Translations under genes and position numbers: made by a program
Shown here: positions 1 to 6,545 of the stretch, piece after piece
Numbering within the stretch: the first letter of the stretch is position 1
How the letters are laid out: every line of letters starts with the position of its first letter
Notes under the pieces: generated by a model
What the model was told of the DNA's origin: nothing
The model's database searches: none
What the model saw: only the letters and a program-made list of their open reading frames with translations
Source of the DNA: Symbiodinium natans
Lineage: Eukaryota > Sar > Dinophyceae > Suessiales > Symbiodiniaceae
Direction of reading: 5' to 3'
Assembly (NCBI GenBank): GCA_905221605.1
Contig: CAJNDS010000224.1
Coordinates: forward strand, 683,085-694,084
DNA: 11,000 nt

Positions 1-42
1 AGGTGGAGCACGAGGTGGACTGGGTCCGCGTTGTGCGGCGCC
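1..42 (+). CDS. possible exon fragment running in from the left edge
   Basis: From base 3 the frame reads VEHEVDWVRVVRRR with 12 or more of 14 codons ending in G or C, then reaches a stop at 48-50. A GT at 43-44 could be the donor. A pyrimidine-rich stretch ending in CAG at 73-75 could be the acceptor, and the joined frame then continues GFSIGPFHLMVSEAG to about 174. The implied intron is only 33 nt, shorter than the other introns inferred here, so the join is weak. Function is unknown. It may be an upstream exon of the gene ending at 737. Confidence 0.25.
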
Positions 43-392
43 GTACCTGAAAGAGATATTTCCAATTGTTTCCAGCTGGTTTCAGCATCGGGCCGTTTCA
101 CCTCATGGTGTCGGAAGCGGGAAACGGAACTGCGGCGAAAAAACAACAGCCACTTGCCACGAGCCAGTTTCAGAGTGCTTGTTGTTGTGCTCAAAGTCGT
201 GTTCGCTAGCAATTTTCCACCGCACTGTGTTGTCGTTTGGCCTTTTGGCCTGTCTGGAAGAAAAAGGTCACAAGAGCAAGTGACAACTGCTGCTGTTGAT
301 TCGTTCTGCGTGCTTCGTTCGTGCATCGGGCGAGGTCCATGTGCGAGTTTGCCTCGACATGGTCGCGAAGACAGTGCCAGAAGGGACATGAG

Positions 393-737
393 AAGTTGGT
401 CGGGGCAAGTACGAATCAGAGGTGGCTGGAGCCCAAGAATCACAACAGGACGGCCTTGGGCATCTTGATCTTGGTGGGACTTGCACAAACGAAGCCTGGG
501 CGACATGGCCTGGAGAGCAAGAGCTCTTGCAGCTGTGTAGGTGAGTCAACTGAATTGGGCTGTGAGCACAAGCCGCTTCGAAGTCTCCCTCACACAAGGT
601 TTGGGCTCAAAGCTCGCATCAAAGCAGAACGGGCAACTCACGAAAAAGCACCAAAGCGCCATGACGAACTCCGTGCCGGCCGGATTCTTGTTCGACTGGA
701 AGAACAGCCTGGCTTCAGCCTGGGCCCAATGCTCTGA
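393..737 (+). CDS. 3' end of a spliced gene, two exons, function unknown
   Basis: I do not recognise this protein. Exon 393-540 reads EVGRGKYESEVAGAQ onward to ELLQLC, ending in a consensus donor, TGTAG|GTGAGT. The intron 541-598 (58 nt) ends in a pyrimidine-rich stretch and ACAAG|G. The two bases left at the donor (AG) plus the G at 599 make an Arg codon, so the phase matches. Exon 599-737 then reads FGLKARIKAERATHEKAPKR, continues RHDELRAGRILVRLEEQPGF, and stops with TGA at 735-737. The second exon is rich in Lys, Arg and Glu and probably helical. The 5' limit is not established: an ATG at 359 is followed by an in-frame stop, so upstream exons are expected. The end lies only about 160 bp from the next gene, which is on the same strand. 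Confidence 0.42.
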   Translation, partial: KLVGASTNQRWLEPKNHNRTALGILILVGLAQTKPGRHGLESKSSCSCVGESTELGCEHKPLRSLPHTRFGLKARIKAERATHEKAPKRHDELRAGRILVRLEEQPGFSLGPML

Positions 738-837
738 TTCCTGCTAAGCTGCCTGAATCTTAAGGGTGCCCGGGGGGATCCGAACCCGGCGGGCCGGAGA
801 GGCGCTTGCCGATCTCGTAAGAGTCCGTAAGTCCTTC

Positions 838-840
838 AGG
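838..840 (+). promoter_or_regulatory. possible spliced-leader acceptor
   Basis: GTCCTTCAG|G is the nearest good AG|G acceptor upstream of the ATG at 897. Dinoflagellate mRNAs receive a spliced leader at such a site. The leader would be followed by about 57 nt of 5' leader containing the 10-bp triplication. A problem is the ATG at 841, which would come first in the mRNA and reads another frame to a stop at 940-942. This is inference from position only. Confidence 0.25.
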
Positions 841-850
841 ATGCTGGGTC

Positions 851-880
851 CTTTCGCACCCTTTCGCACCCTTTCGCACC
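851..880. repeat. three exact copies of a 10-bp unit
   Basis: CTTTCGCACC occurs three times head to tail. It lies just upstream of the ATG at 897 of the zinc-finger gene, so it would be in the 5' leader or intergenic spacer. It also falls within another open frame (757-942) whose codons mostly end in G or C, so it could instead be coding. Confidence 0.95.
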
Positions 881-896
881 ACATCTACTTCTGGCC

Positions 897-2204
897 ATGC
901 CTGGCCTGCGTGGTGACGGGTGTGTTGTTGGCCGTGAGGTGAAAAACACCTTCATTCACGTGGACGACGGCGAGCTTGTGTCTCGACCCAAATCTCAGCA
1001 AATCGCGCGGAACTGCGAAAAAAAGCAGAGGGGTCCTTTTGAAGCTGAGCGCGCAAGCAAGCACCGTGGTGTGCTTGATGAGGAGTGGTGGGATCCCACC
1101 CGCCCACTACGACGCAGCACGAGCTGCCCAGGTCGCCTGGAGGCGCGGTGCTGAATGTCAGAAAAACTCAAAAACCAGCACCCCATTGATTGCAAGTTAT
1201 TGCAAGTTATTACTTCTGTTCCGTTTTGTGGCGCAGCTCCGATTCAGGTCCACGTCCTGGAGAGCCCCAAGAAGAGCCAAGAAGCTTCTAGGCCTGAGCC
1301 GGTGCTGCGCTCAGCGCTGCAAAGCACTCGTGCTTCTTACCATTCTCCTGTTGGGGTCTCGCGCTCGCCGCCCCGAAGGAATGTTTCGGGGCTTGGGCAT
1401 GGATGTTGCCATTCAGCATCCAACAGCTCCGGAGGTGCTGGATTTGAAGCCCTCTGTCTGGGATGACTCTACTGACGTCGAGGCCCTGCCTGCGCTTGGC
1501 CCGCAGCCTTTAGAGCCTGCTCAGCACGTGTATGTTTGGCAGGAGGCAGCATCGAAGGCCAGGGGCTGAGTAGGGGGACATCCAGCGCAGGGATGTCTTC
1601 ACTGGGACGGGTGTGTTTTTTTTTCAGGGCACACGCCGACACGGCCGAGGACTCAACACCGAATGAGGAAGCCTCGAACATGGAACGGAATCTGCTCCTA
1701 CACCAGCTTGGTGCGCCTGCATTCTTCTCTGCCTTGTCGGAAAGTCGCTGCGCTTTCTCAATCTTCAGAAGTTTGTGTAGGCTTCGTTGCGTGCGCCAAT
1801 GCCTGTCCGACACCTTGTGAGACAGGCACCTGTCGGCCATGCTCCTACTACTACTTCAAGGAGGCGACGGTTCTTCGAGCTCAGCTCAAGAACTCAAGGT
1901 CTTCATGGAGGGTGATTTGCGACCTGGCAGGATGGTTGTCGAAATGGTGATGACTGTGAGTTCTGCCACTTCTGCTCTCCAGCGGCCGTCAAAGAGAGCT
2001 GCCTGGCATGAAAGGGCTTGTACCGCGTCTATGGACTCGACTCTATGGCCTGACGGTAAGACCCGGCAAGAAACGCTTTGGCCAATGGCATATCGATGTA
2101 CATGGCATCGGCGAGGCAAGCGACGTTTTAAGCGCGACGCCCGGCGAGAGCACCTTGGACTGCAAGCTGTTTGGGTAATGGCAAACAGACCGATGCAGGC
2201 ATGA
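897..2204 (+). CDS. C3H-type zinc-finger protein, seven-exon model
   Basis: Probable RNA-binding C3H zinc-finger protein. The by-eye model is join 897-1131, 1237-1329, 1379-1529, 1628-1710, 1769-1860, 1931-1997, 2116-2204: 270 codons with the stop, every junction in phase. The start ATG has a GGCC context. Residues 15-22 read VKNTFIHV and 72-78 RRSTSCP, a pairing I recall from dinoflagellate proteins (unchecked). The middle is acidic and low in recognisable structure. Residues 196-212 are Cys-rich and end in GTCRPC. The finger runs from Cys212 through Cys221 and Cys227 to His231, spacing C-X8-C-X5-C-X3-H as in classical C3H fingers, with GCRNGDDCEFCHFC around it. A basic stretch, KRRFKRDARREH, follows. 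Intron 1861-1930 splits the finger and starts with GA (or GC at 1864, giving X9). Intron 1998-2115 would start with GC. Exons 1, 5 and 6 are the most secure; the last exon and stop are the least. A spliced transcript would settle it. Confidence 0.62.
1132..1236 (+). other. inferred intron 1 of the zinc-finger gene
   Basis: Donor CCCAG|GTCGCC; the acceptor is a T-rich stretch ending in GCGCAG at 1236. The left-over G plus CT makes an Ala codon. A second AG (GATTCAG, ending at 1247) is a competing acceptor. A 10-bp direct duplication lies inside. Confidence 0.35.
1191..1210. repeat. 10-bp direct tandem duplication
   Basis: TGCAAGTTAT is repeated exactly twice, head to tail. In the gene model it lies within intron 1. 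Confidence 0.95.
1330..1378 (+). other. inferred short intron 2 of the zinc-finger gene
   Basis: A 49-nt segment begins GTGCTTCTTACC, is pyrimidine-rich throughout and ends CCCCGAAG|G. It is needed to pass from the 1237-1329 frame to the frame of MFRGLGMDVAIQHP. The left-over C plus GA gives Arg. An alternative is that the 1381 ATG opens a separate transcript. Confidence 0.35.
1530..1627 (+). other. inferred intron 3, canonical GT-AG
   Basis: GTATGT donor at 1530-1535; the acceptor is a run of nine T followed by CAG at 1625-1627, the clearest 3' splice site in the window. Splicing is in phase (GT plus G = Val). It removes an in-frame TGA at 1567-1569. Confidence 0.55.
1711..1768 (+). other. 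inferred intron 4
   Basis: GTGCGC donor and an acceptor CTTTCTCAATCTTCAG. The left-over G plus AA makes Glu, leading into the Cys-rich segment. A competing downstream AG at 1860 would lead into a different frame that lacks the finger, so the 1768 site is preferred. Confidence 0.45.
1861..1930 (+). other. inferred non-canonical intron inside the zinc finger
   Basis: The two halves of the C3H finger lie in different frames on either side of this 70-nt stretch. The left half ends CRPCSYYYFK at 1860 and the right half starts DGCRNGDD at 1931, both in phase 0. There is no GT near 1860: the boundary is AAG|GAGGCG (GA donor) or GAG|GCGACG (GC donor at 1864), with acceptor CTGGCAG|G. GA and GC donors with AG|G acceptors are known in dinoflagellates. 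Confidence 0.6.
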
Positions 2205-2208
2205 TATT

Positions 2209-2901
2209 GTGCTCATCCGGTATGGGGATACAAGTTTGAAGTCAGGACAAGGTGTGCTTATTTCTAGTCAAACTTTTGCGCACTGCACACTGGCATCTCC
2301 TAGCCGCACGAAAAGCAAAGTTTGCTCAGTTCTATTGCGCGCTTTTAATTTTGGACCTAGTCCCCATATCCTCGCTGGTGCAAAGGAAGCGGGCCGCCCA
2401 CCTGGAGGCAGCCCGCGAGGCGGCCCAGGAGCAGGCGGAGAGCTCTTTTCAGCGAGCTTGATCGCTCTTGCGTTTACAAAAGGCCAACTTGAGACTTTCA
2501 TTAAGTGCCGAGCATGTGTTTACGAAGAAGGTGAGCCGACTGGTTACAAGGTGCTTGTAAGGTTTGCAAGTCCGAACGGCCTCAGCAAGGTACGTGCAAG
2601 GGAGGCGCCCTCGCTTAAGGTGAGTAGTATGCAGCGATGGCACCCCAAGACATCCAGCAGCTGCGCCCGATTGCGCCTGTGTCCTTTTTTGAAGTTTCGG
2701 GCTGGAGTGCAGGGATCTGAGCCGCCGGTCGGCCCACCATACTTGCGGCAGCAGCCTCAGGGAGGCTTTGGCAAACTTGCGGTTGCCGATTTTGCCGTGA
2801 CGGTGACTCAGGCGGATGCGTGGCAGCCGGGGGAGGCATGGTGGCAGGGTGAAGCCAGACATATGCCCGCCTTAAGCTTGCATTTGGTGCGCAGCTGCTG
2901 A
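2209..2901 (+). CDS. coding-like region, exon structure unresolved
   Basis: I recognise no family. One frame is open for 230 codons, the longest in the window, and includes protein-like stretches such as FTKGQLETFIKCRACVYEE and GYKVLVRFASPNGLSK. Three good donors follow in that frame: AAG|GTGAGC at 2531, AAG|GTACGT at 2590 and AAG|GTGAGT at 2620. The last could pair with TTTTTTGAAG at 2694, giving a 75-nt intron that keeps phase. A second frame, 2378-2434, reads VQRKRAAHLEAAREAAQEQ with about 90% of codons ending in G or C, a charged helix typical of real coding sequence. A third reads MAPQDIQQLRPIAPVSFFEV from an ATG at 2637. These cannot all be used by one transcript as drawn, so the region holds a spliced gene, overlapping alternatives or a frameshifted relic. 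Confidence 0.33.
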   Translation: MLIRYGDTSLKSGQGVLISSQTFAHCTLASPSRTKSKVCSVLLRAFNFGPSPHILAGAKEAGRPPGGSPRGGPGAGGELFSASLIALAFTKGQLETFIKCRACVYEEGEPTGYKVLVRFASPNGLSKVRAREAPSLKVSSMQRWHPKTSSSCARLRLCPFLKFRAGVQGSEPPVGPPYLRQQPQGGFGKLAVADFAVTVTQADAWQPGEAWWQGEARHMPALSLHLVRSC

Positions 2902-3369
2902 GCAGGACGGCTTCCAAGTCAGCCCAGCAGCCGTAGGACTGGGCCCTCTGACATGGCTTCATGTTCACATCTGCCAGCAAGTGTTTGTTCTTCGGAGAGA
3001 AAAGCATTTAGCTCTTGCAGCTTGGTGCTGTTGGTGCTGAGAGACAACGACTGGAACTGTGAGGTGCTCCAGATGATGCAGCTTGAGCCAGACAATCGAT
3101 TCTGACACTTTGTACCCTCCCCACGGCCACACGGCCACTGCGCCTTTGGCCGAGCTATGGTTCTTTTGAATGCGTAGAGAATCGGTATATAGCTAGATAT
3201 AGCTAGTGATGCATCTTCCATGCTTTTGTGGAGGGTCCACTTGAGAGAAAGTGGCTTGCAATGAAAGCCGTCTGATGGCGACTTGCCTAGTTAGACCTGT
3301 TCACGCAGTCTTGAGCACAGGGCAGCTGGCTTCTAAAGGTCTCGAATCTCATTTCGGCTAGCGGGGGTT
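2902..3369. other. no gene seen
   Basis: I see no convincing coding segment on either strand. Open frames here are short and unprotein-like. The only structure noted is the 10-bp duplication at 3187-3206. Confidence 0.5.
3187..3206. repeat. 10-bp direct tandem duplication
   Basis: ATATAGCTAG is repeated exactly twice. The unit contains the palindrome CTAG, so the tract can also fold partly on itself. Confidence 0.9.
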
Positions 3370-3891
3370 TTGGAACGTTTTGAGCTCTGTTGTGCCAGCT
3401 GCCCAGCTCCTGCGACAGCGCGGGGTAGGAGGGTGGCCTCGGCATTGGGCAAGTATTTGGGAATGACGGGCCATCGCTGGGGTGCTGAGAGTTCTGAAGG
3501 CCTTGCGGATCATCGGACTTTCTCGTTTGTGCTGGAGCCCTCTTCTTCCCCGCCGCGAAGAGGTCTTGACATCGACTTCGATGTTGAGCTGCGGAGGTTT
3601 CCAACCTCTCGTAGCTTGCGCCAGGATGGCTTTGAATTTGGTCCTTGCTACAGATACTCAGGCCAAGATGCAAATCTACGAGCTAGCCATGAGCTAGCCA
3701 CGAAAGAAACTCTAAGTCCGCCATGTTCGCCATTGTTGAGGGACAGACTCGACAGACCTAAAGCATTCTTAGGCTGGGCAAGATGCCTGGACTTGTACAA
3801 GTCTGCCGGTGTAGCATCAGTAGCATCAACCTTTGGGGTGCAAAACCTCGACTTTTGCATCTTCGCAGCTGCTTGTCTAGACTACCCATGA
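3370..3891 (+). CDS. long open frame of doubtful coding status
   Basis: An open frame of 173 codons from ATG to TGA at 3889-3891. No domain is recognised. Its codons show no strong G/C ending bias, and about one frame of this length is expected by chance in 11 kb of this composition. It includes two local duplications, GAGCTAGCCA at 3680-3700 and GTAGCATCA near 3811-3828, which suggests a non-selected sequence. It could still hold parts of exons. Confidence 0.15.
   Translation: MERFELCCASCPAPATARGRRVASALGKYLGMTGHRWGAESSEGLADHRTFSFVLEPSSSPPRRGLDIDFDVELRRFPTSRSLRQDGFEFGPCYRYSGQDANLRASHELATKETLSPPCSPLLRDRLDRPKAFLGWARCLDLYKSAGVASVASTFGVQNLDFCIFAAACLDYP
3680..3700. repeat. GAGCTAGCCA repeated twice, period 11
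   Basis: Two exact copies of GAGCTAGCCA start at 3680 and 3691, one base apart. This is a local duplication like several others in the window. Confidence 0.9.
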
Positions 3892-3965
3892 CGCTGGCGA
3901 GTCATTGAGATGCCTCTGCCAGCTCGCAGCCGCTGCGATCTGCCCATTTGCGACTCTATGCGAAG

Positions 3966-4036
3966 CTTAGTCCCGTTTAGTCCGTGTAGGCCTTTCAGGC
4001 CTTATAGCCTTAGAGGCTTATAGGCCTTATAGGCTC
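3966..4036. repeat. AGGCCTTATAG / CTTAG repeat patch with inverted symmetry
   Basis: AGGCCTTATAG occurs at 3997-4007 and again at 4022-4032. Between them lies GCTTATAGG, partly the reverse complement of the left copy. TTTAGTCC and TTAGTCCC copies precede the pair. The patch can form an imperfect hairpin. It shares the CTTAG core with tracts at 4832-4851 and 9320-9382. Confidence 0.7.
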
Positions 4037-4084
4037 CGCAAGAGACTCGAACACCTAGACAGTCTATGGAAAGAACGCAGCGCA

Positions 4085-4318
4085 GTGGCTTGGCGCGACT
4101 TGATCCGTTGGGGAGATTTTTTCGGCTTGTCTTGCCTGGCGCCGCCTACAATTCCGCGAAGTGCCGTGGCGTGGCCTTCGCCGAGTCCCCTTGGCCGTAA
4201 GCGTGCTCGGGGGGCTCAAGCTGCCCAGCTTGTAGTCGACCAGGCTGCTAGACAAGCAGGATCAAGCGTGACAACATCCTGGCGGGAACGATTCCGAAAG
4301 CGTGTCATGAATTTATGA
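4085..4318 (+). CDS. weak coding-like frame
   Basis: This frame reads through to RGAQAAQLVVDQAARQAGSS and WRERFRKRVMNL, ending at TGA 4316-4318. A good donor, GGCC|GTAAGC, lies at 4197 inside it, which argues against continuous reading. No family is recognised. It could be a 3' exon fragment or chance. The 8-bp duplication ATGAATTT at 4308-4323 spans the stop. Confidence 0.15.
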   Translation: MAWRDLIRWGDFFGLSCLAPPTIPRSAVAWPSPSPLGRKRARGAQAAQLVVDQAARQAGSSVTTSWRERFRKRVMNL

Positions 4319-4526
4319 ATTTATCCACCTCGTAGCTTGGTAGGAACGTGCTGAGATTCAAGATGCTTGGATGTTGGAACCCCTTCAAGTGGGCAGAGGA
4401 CCCTCGCCCATTTAGCAGGGGGCTGTCCCATACTGCACAACGCCCTCGCAAGGTCCTTACCTAAGGTTACTTTCGGCGCCGGTTGCCATCCTAGCCCTTT
4501 CAATTCTTGGCGCGTGGCCTGGGCAG

Positions 4527-4837
4527 ACCCTTGGCCATGTGCTGATGTGGGGCAGTGGGGCTCAGCGCGCATATGCCGTTTACACATCCAGGCCGCCTGC
4601 GGGGAGGTTGCATCGTGAGTCACTGAGCACGCTGAGCGAAGTCCCTCTGGCATCTTGAAAGTGGGTGACAGTGCAATACAGCGCAATATCGTGTTCAGAT
4701 CCGGAAGAAATAATTACGAAGTGTGCTGTTTTGTTTGGGAGGACTCAGTGGCCGTGGAAGTCCCCCACGTTGAACTTGAGCCTGGTTTGCCGGCCTGTCT
4801 CCAATGTGTTTCGAGCTCTCTCCTTCACAAGCCTTAG
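4527..4837 (+). CDS. probable 3' end of a spliced gene, two exons
   Basis: No family is recognised. Exon 4527-4614 reads DPWPCADVGQWGSARICRL then HIQAACGEVA and ends at a consensus GTGAGT donor (4615). The inferred intron 4615-4698 (84 nt) ends ATCGTGTTCAG. The left-over TC plus A makes Ser, and the next exon continues SGRNNYEVCCFVWEDSVAV, then EVPHVELEPGLPACLQC, to a TAG at 4835-4837. An alternative without splicing reads the second frame open from 4619, also protein-like. The upstream frame stays open to about 4367, so exon 1 may be longer. A pyrimidine-rich acceptor at 4526 sets the limit used here. Confidence 0.35.
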
Positions 4838-5310
4838 TCCGCCTTAGAGTCTTTCAACAATTCTCCTTTTTCTTTTGCAATAGAGGAGGCCAATGGCAAC
4901 ACCACATCTTTGCAACGTCAGAAGTGTGCACACGCTAACCAGACAGCCCAGATATGCAGGAACTCTCGGGAAGGAATCTGGGCTGTTGGGATGCCTGGAG
5001 GGCAATCTGTGACTGTCGACTCAGATCGGTCAAGAGACGGGGTCGGATGTCAGGATCTTTTGGCCACAATTGGCATCTGCTTGTTTCTGCTTGGCAATCC
5101 ATGGAGGAACGCCTAGTGAACCCTCTGAAGATTGAATCCTCACCCTGAATAAGTATTGGTCGTGATTTCTGCTCAGGCTCGGGGTAGTACGTTTGGGAGG
5201 TTCAGATGCCAAATAAGGGCAATGGCTCAAGAACCATGGTACCAAAACAGTGCACATGCAGCTGGTAGAGTTTTTTTGCATAAGCTGCCATGCTTGCCTA
5301 TAATAAGAAG
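4838..5310. other. no gene seen
   Basis: Short open frames only, none with protein-like composition over a useful length. I see no repeats or strong palindromes here. Confidence 0.45.
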
Positions 5311-5328
5311 CATATGACATGTCGTATG
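5311..5328. repeat. 18-bp near-perfect palindrome
   Basis: CATATGACATGTCGTATG is its own reverse complement except for one pair, which would be G-T. The central GACATGTC is perfect. Use unknown. Confidence 0.85.
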
Positions 5329-5471
5329 TCAGATGGGTGCAGGCGTGGCGGAGGGAGCGTCATGCCAGCTTCCCTGACCCGCAGCCGACCCTGCTGAGCT
5401 GATGCTTCTGATGTTCGCCGAAACGACAGGTCCATGTTACTTGCTTCTGCTCGATTGGGGTGGATTGATGC

Positions 5472-5491
5472 TCGCCTCCCACGGGAGGCGA
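5472..5491. repeat. perfect 9-bp inverted repeat with 2-base centre
   Basis: TCGCCTCCC and GGGAGGCGA flank AC. This is the strongest palindrome in the window. As RNA it would form a GC-rich stem closed by a CACG loop. It lies in a region without a convincing gene. Confidence 0.9.
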
Positions 5492-5758
5492 AGTTCGAGC
5501 AAGCTGCACCCAAACAAAGGGCCTGATGATGCCCACCTGTTAAATGATTTCTGGATTCCTTTGTGCTGCCCCACGTGTTGCCAGAATGATGGGATGCTTG
5601 CAGATTGCTCATTTTTTGAGTTCAATGGGTGGTTGGTGCTTCGAAAGTTGCCCATCTGGGGCCTTCGCAGATCGAAGCGCGTGTTCGCATAAATACGACC
5701 TTCTGGGTTACTATGTTACTTGGTCCTCTCCAAGAGTGGTTTGCCAAGTCAAGCAGAC

Positions 5759-6101
5759 ATGCTGCTCCAGAGGCGGTTTCATCTACTAGGTTCTCTGCTC
5801 AAAGAAGGGTTGCGTGACAGAGGCCATATTCAAGCCTTTCATGTTCAGCGTCCCCAAGTTTTCAGAGTGTTGTGCATTACCCTAACCTACGCCCAGTGCT
5901 TGCGCAGCTCTTCTTCCCTTTCATGCCCACCACGGGTCAGGCACAGGTCCGAAGACAACGACTGATCCTTTACTGAAAGAGGTGTGGCTTACAGGTGGAA
6001 AACCGATACGGATGTGTGCCTTCCATTGGAGCGCTGTGGCTTTCGAGACGGCTCTCGTAAGGAGCGTGGCTCAAGATGCAGCGAAGGGTAGCGAAGGGAA
6101 G
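5759..6101 (+). CDS. coding-like segments, possibly 5' exons of the gene at 6546-7141
   Basis: From the ATG at 5759 the frame reads MLLQRRFHLLGSLLKEGLRD and on to HVQRPQVFR at 5866, followed by GT. A second segment starts after a strong acceptor (CTCTTCTTCCC through GGGTCAG, ending 5940). It reads TTTDPLLKEVWLTGGKPIRM and on to QDAAKGSEGK at 6101, where AAG|GTGAAA could be the donor in phase 0. Within it, a competing exon 5995-6056 (acceptor GGCTTACAG, donor GTAAGG) reads VENRYGCVPSIGALWLSRRL and is phase-compatible with a segment at 6453. Both cannot be right. No family is recognised. Confidence 0.28.
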
Positions 6102-6545
6102 GTGAAAGTAATGGGATGCGAACAGCAATTTACAGATGTTTGCCATGTTGGTAGCCCACAGTTGCTCAAACTTGTCTTTGGGATACTGCAGAAAAGAGTT
6201 AACGTGAAGTAAACTTGATGAACTCGCTGCATCTGCAGTGTGCACCGAAGTGCTCTGTTGCATGCTGACGTGCGAAGCGCGCGCACCTCTGGTTGAAAGC
6301 GCTGGCTTGTGCTGCTTTGGAGAAGCACCACGCCAATATCAGGATAGGATAGGAAGAATGAGAGCACCAAAATATACTAAAATGAAAGAGCAGACCATCT
6401 CACGAGCCTTTCTGCTGCCTTTCTGCTCGCCTGCTCGGCGCCGCCCCTTGAGACGGCCTGATTACGCGGGCGAGTGCTCGGGAGCGGTCAGAGTGGCTTC
6501 TGAGACTTTTTTGTTTCGTTTTTGTGTCGCGTTTGGTTTTTGTAG

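Noticed and set aside
776-786. tRNA B-box-like GGTTCGGATCC on the minus strand
   Set aside because: No matching acceptor stem, A box or anticodon arm could be built around it.
976-1569. Continuous 197-codon frame over the zinc-finger 5' part
   Set aside because: Only 1379-1529 of it looks coding. The 999-1131 stretch reads better in the frame of the ATG at 897.
1839-2204. Continuous 121-codon frame across the zinc-finger 3' part (ELKVFMEGDLRPGRMVVEMV)
   Set aside because: It looks protein-like but uses the wrong frame through 1931-1997, where another frame encodes the C3H finger half. Only its tail (2116-2204) is kept.
4321-4686. 121-codon minus-strand open frame
   Set aside because: The + strand here has a phase-matched intron with consensus sites; the minus frame has no splice or motif support.
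5224-5232. TGGCTCAAG, like the end of the dinoflagellate spliced leader; also at 6067-6075
   Set aside because: Only about nine bases match and the upstream part of the leader is absent, so they are not leader relics.
6369-6382. Stretch resembling part of U6 snRNA (ATATACTAAAAT), with another U6-like 12-mer near 10677 (AACGATACAGAG)
   Set aside because: The two lie 4 kb apart and neither is followed by the rest of U6, so I take them as chance.
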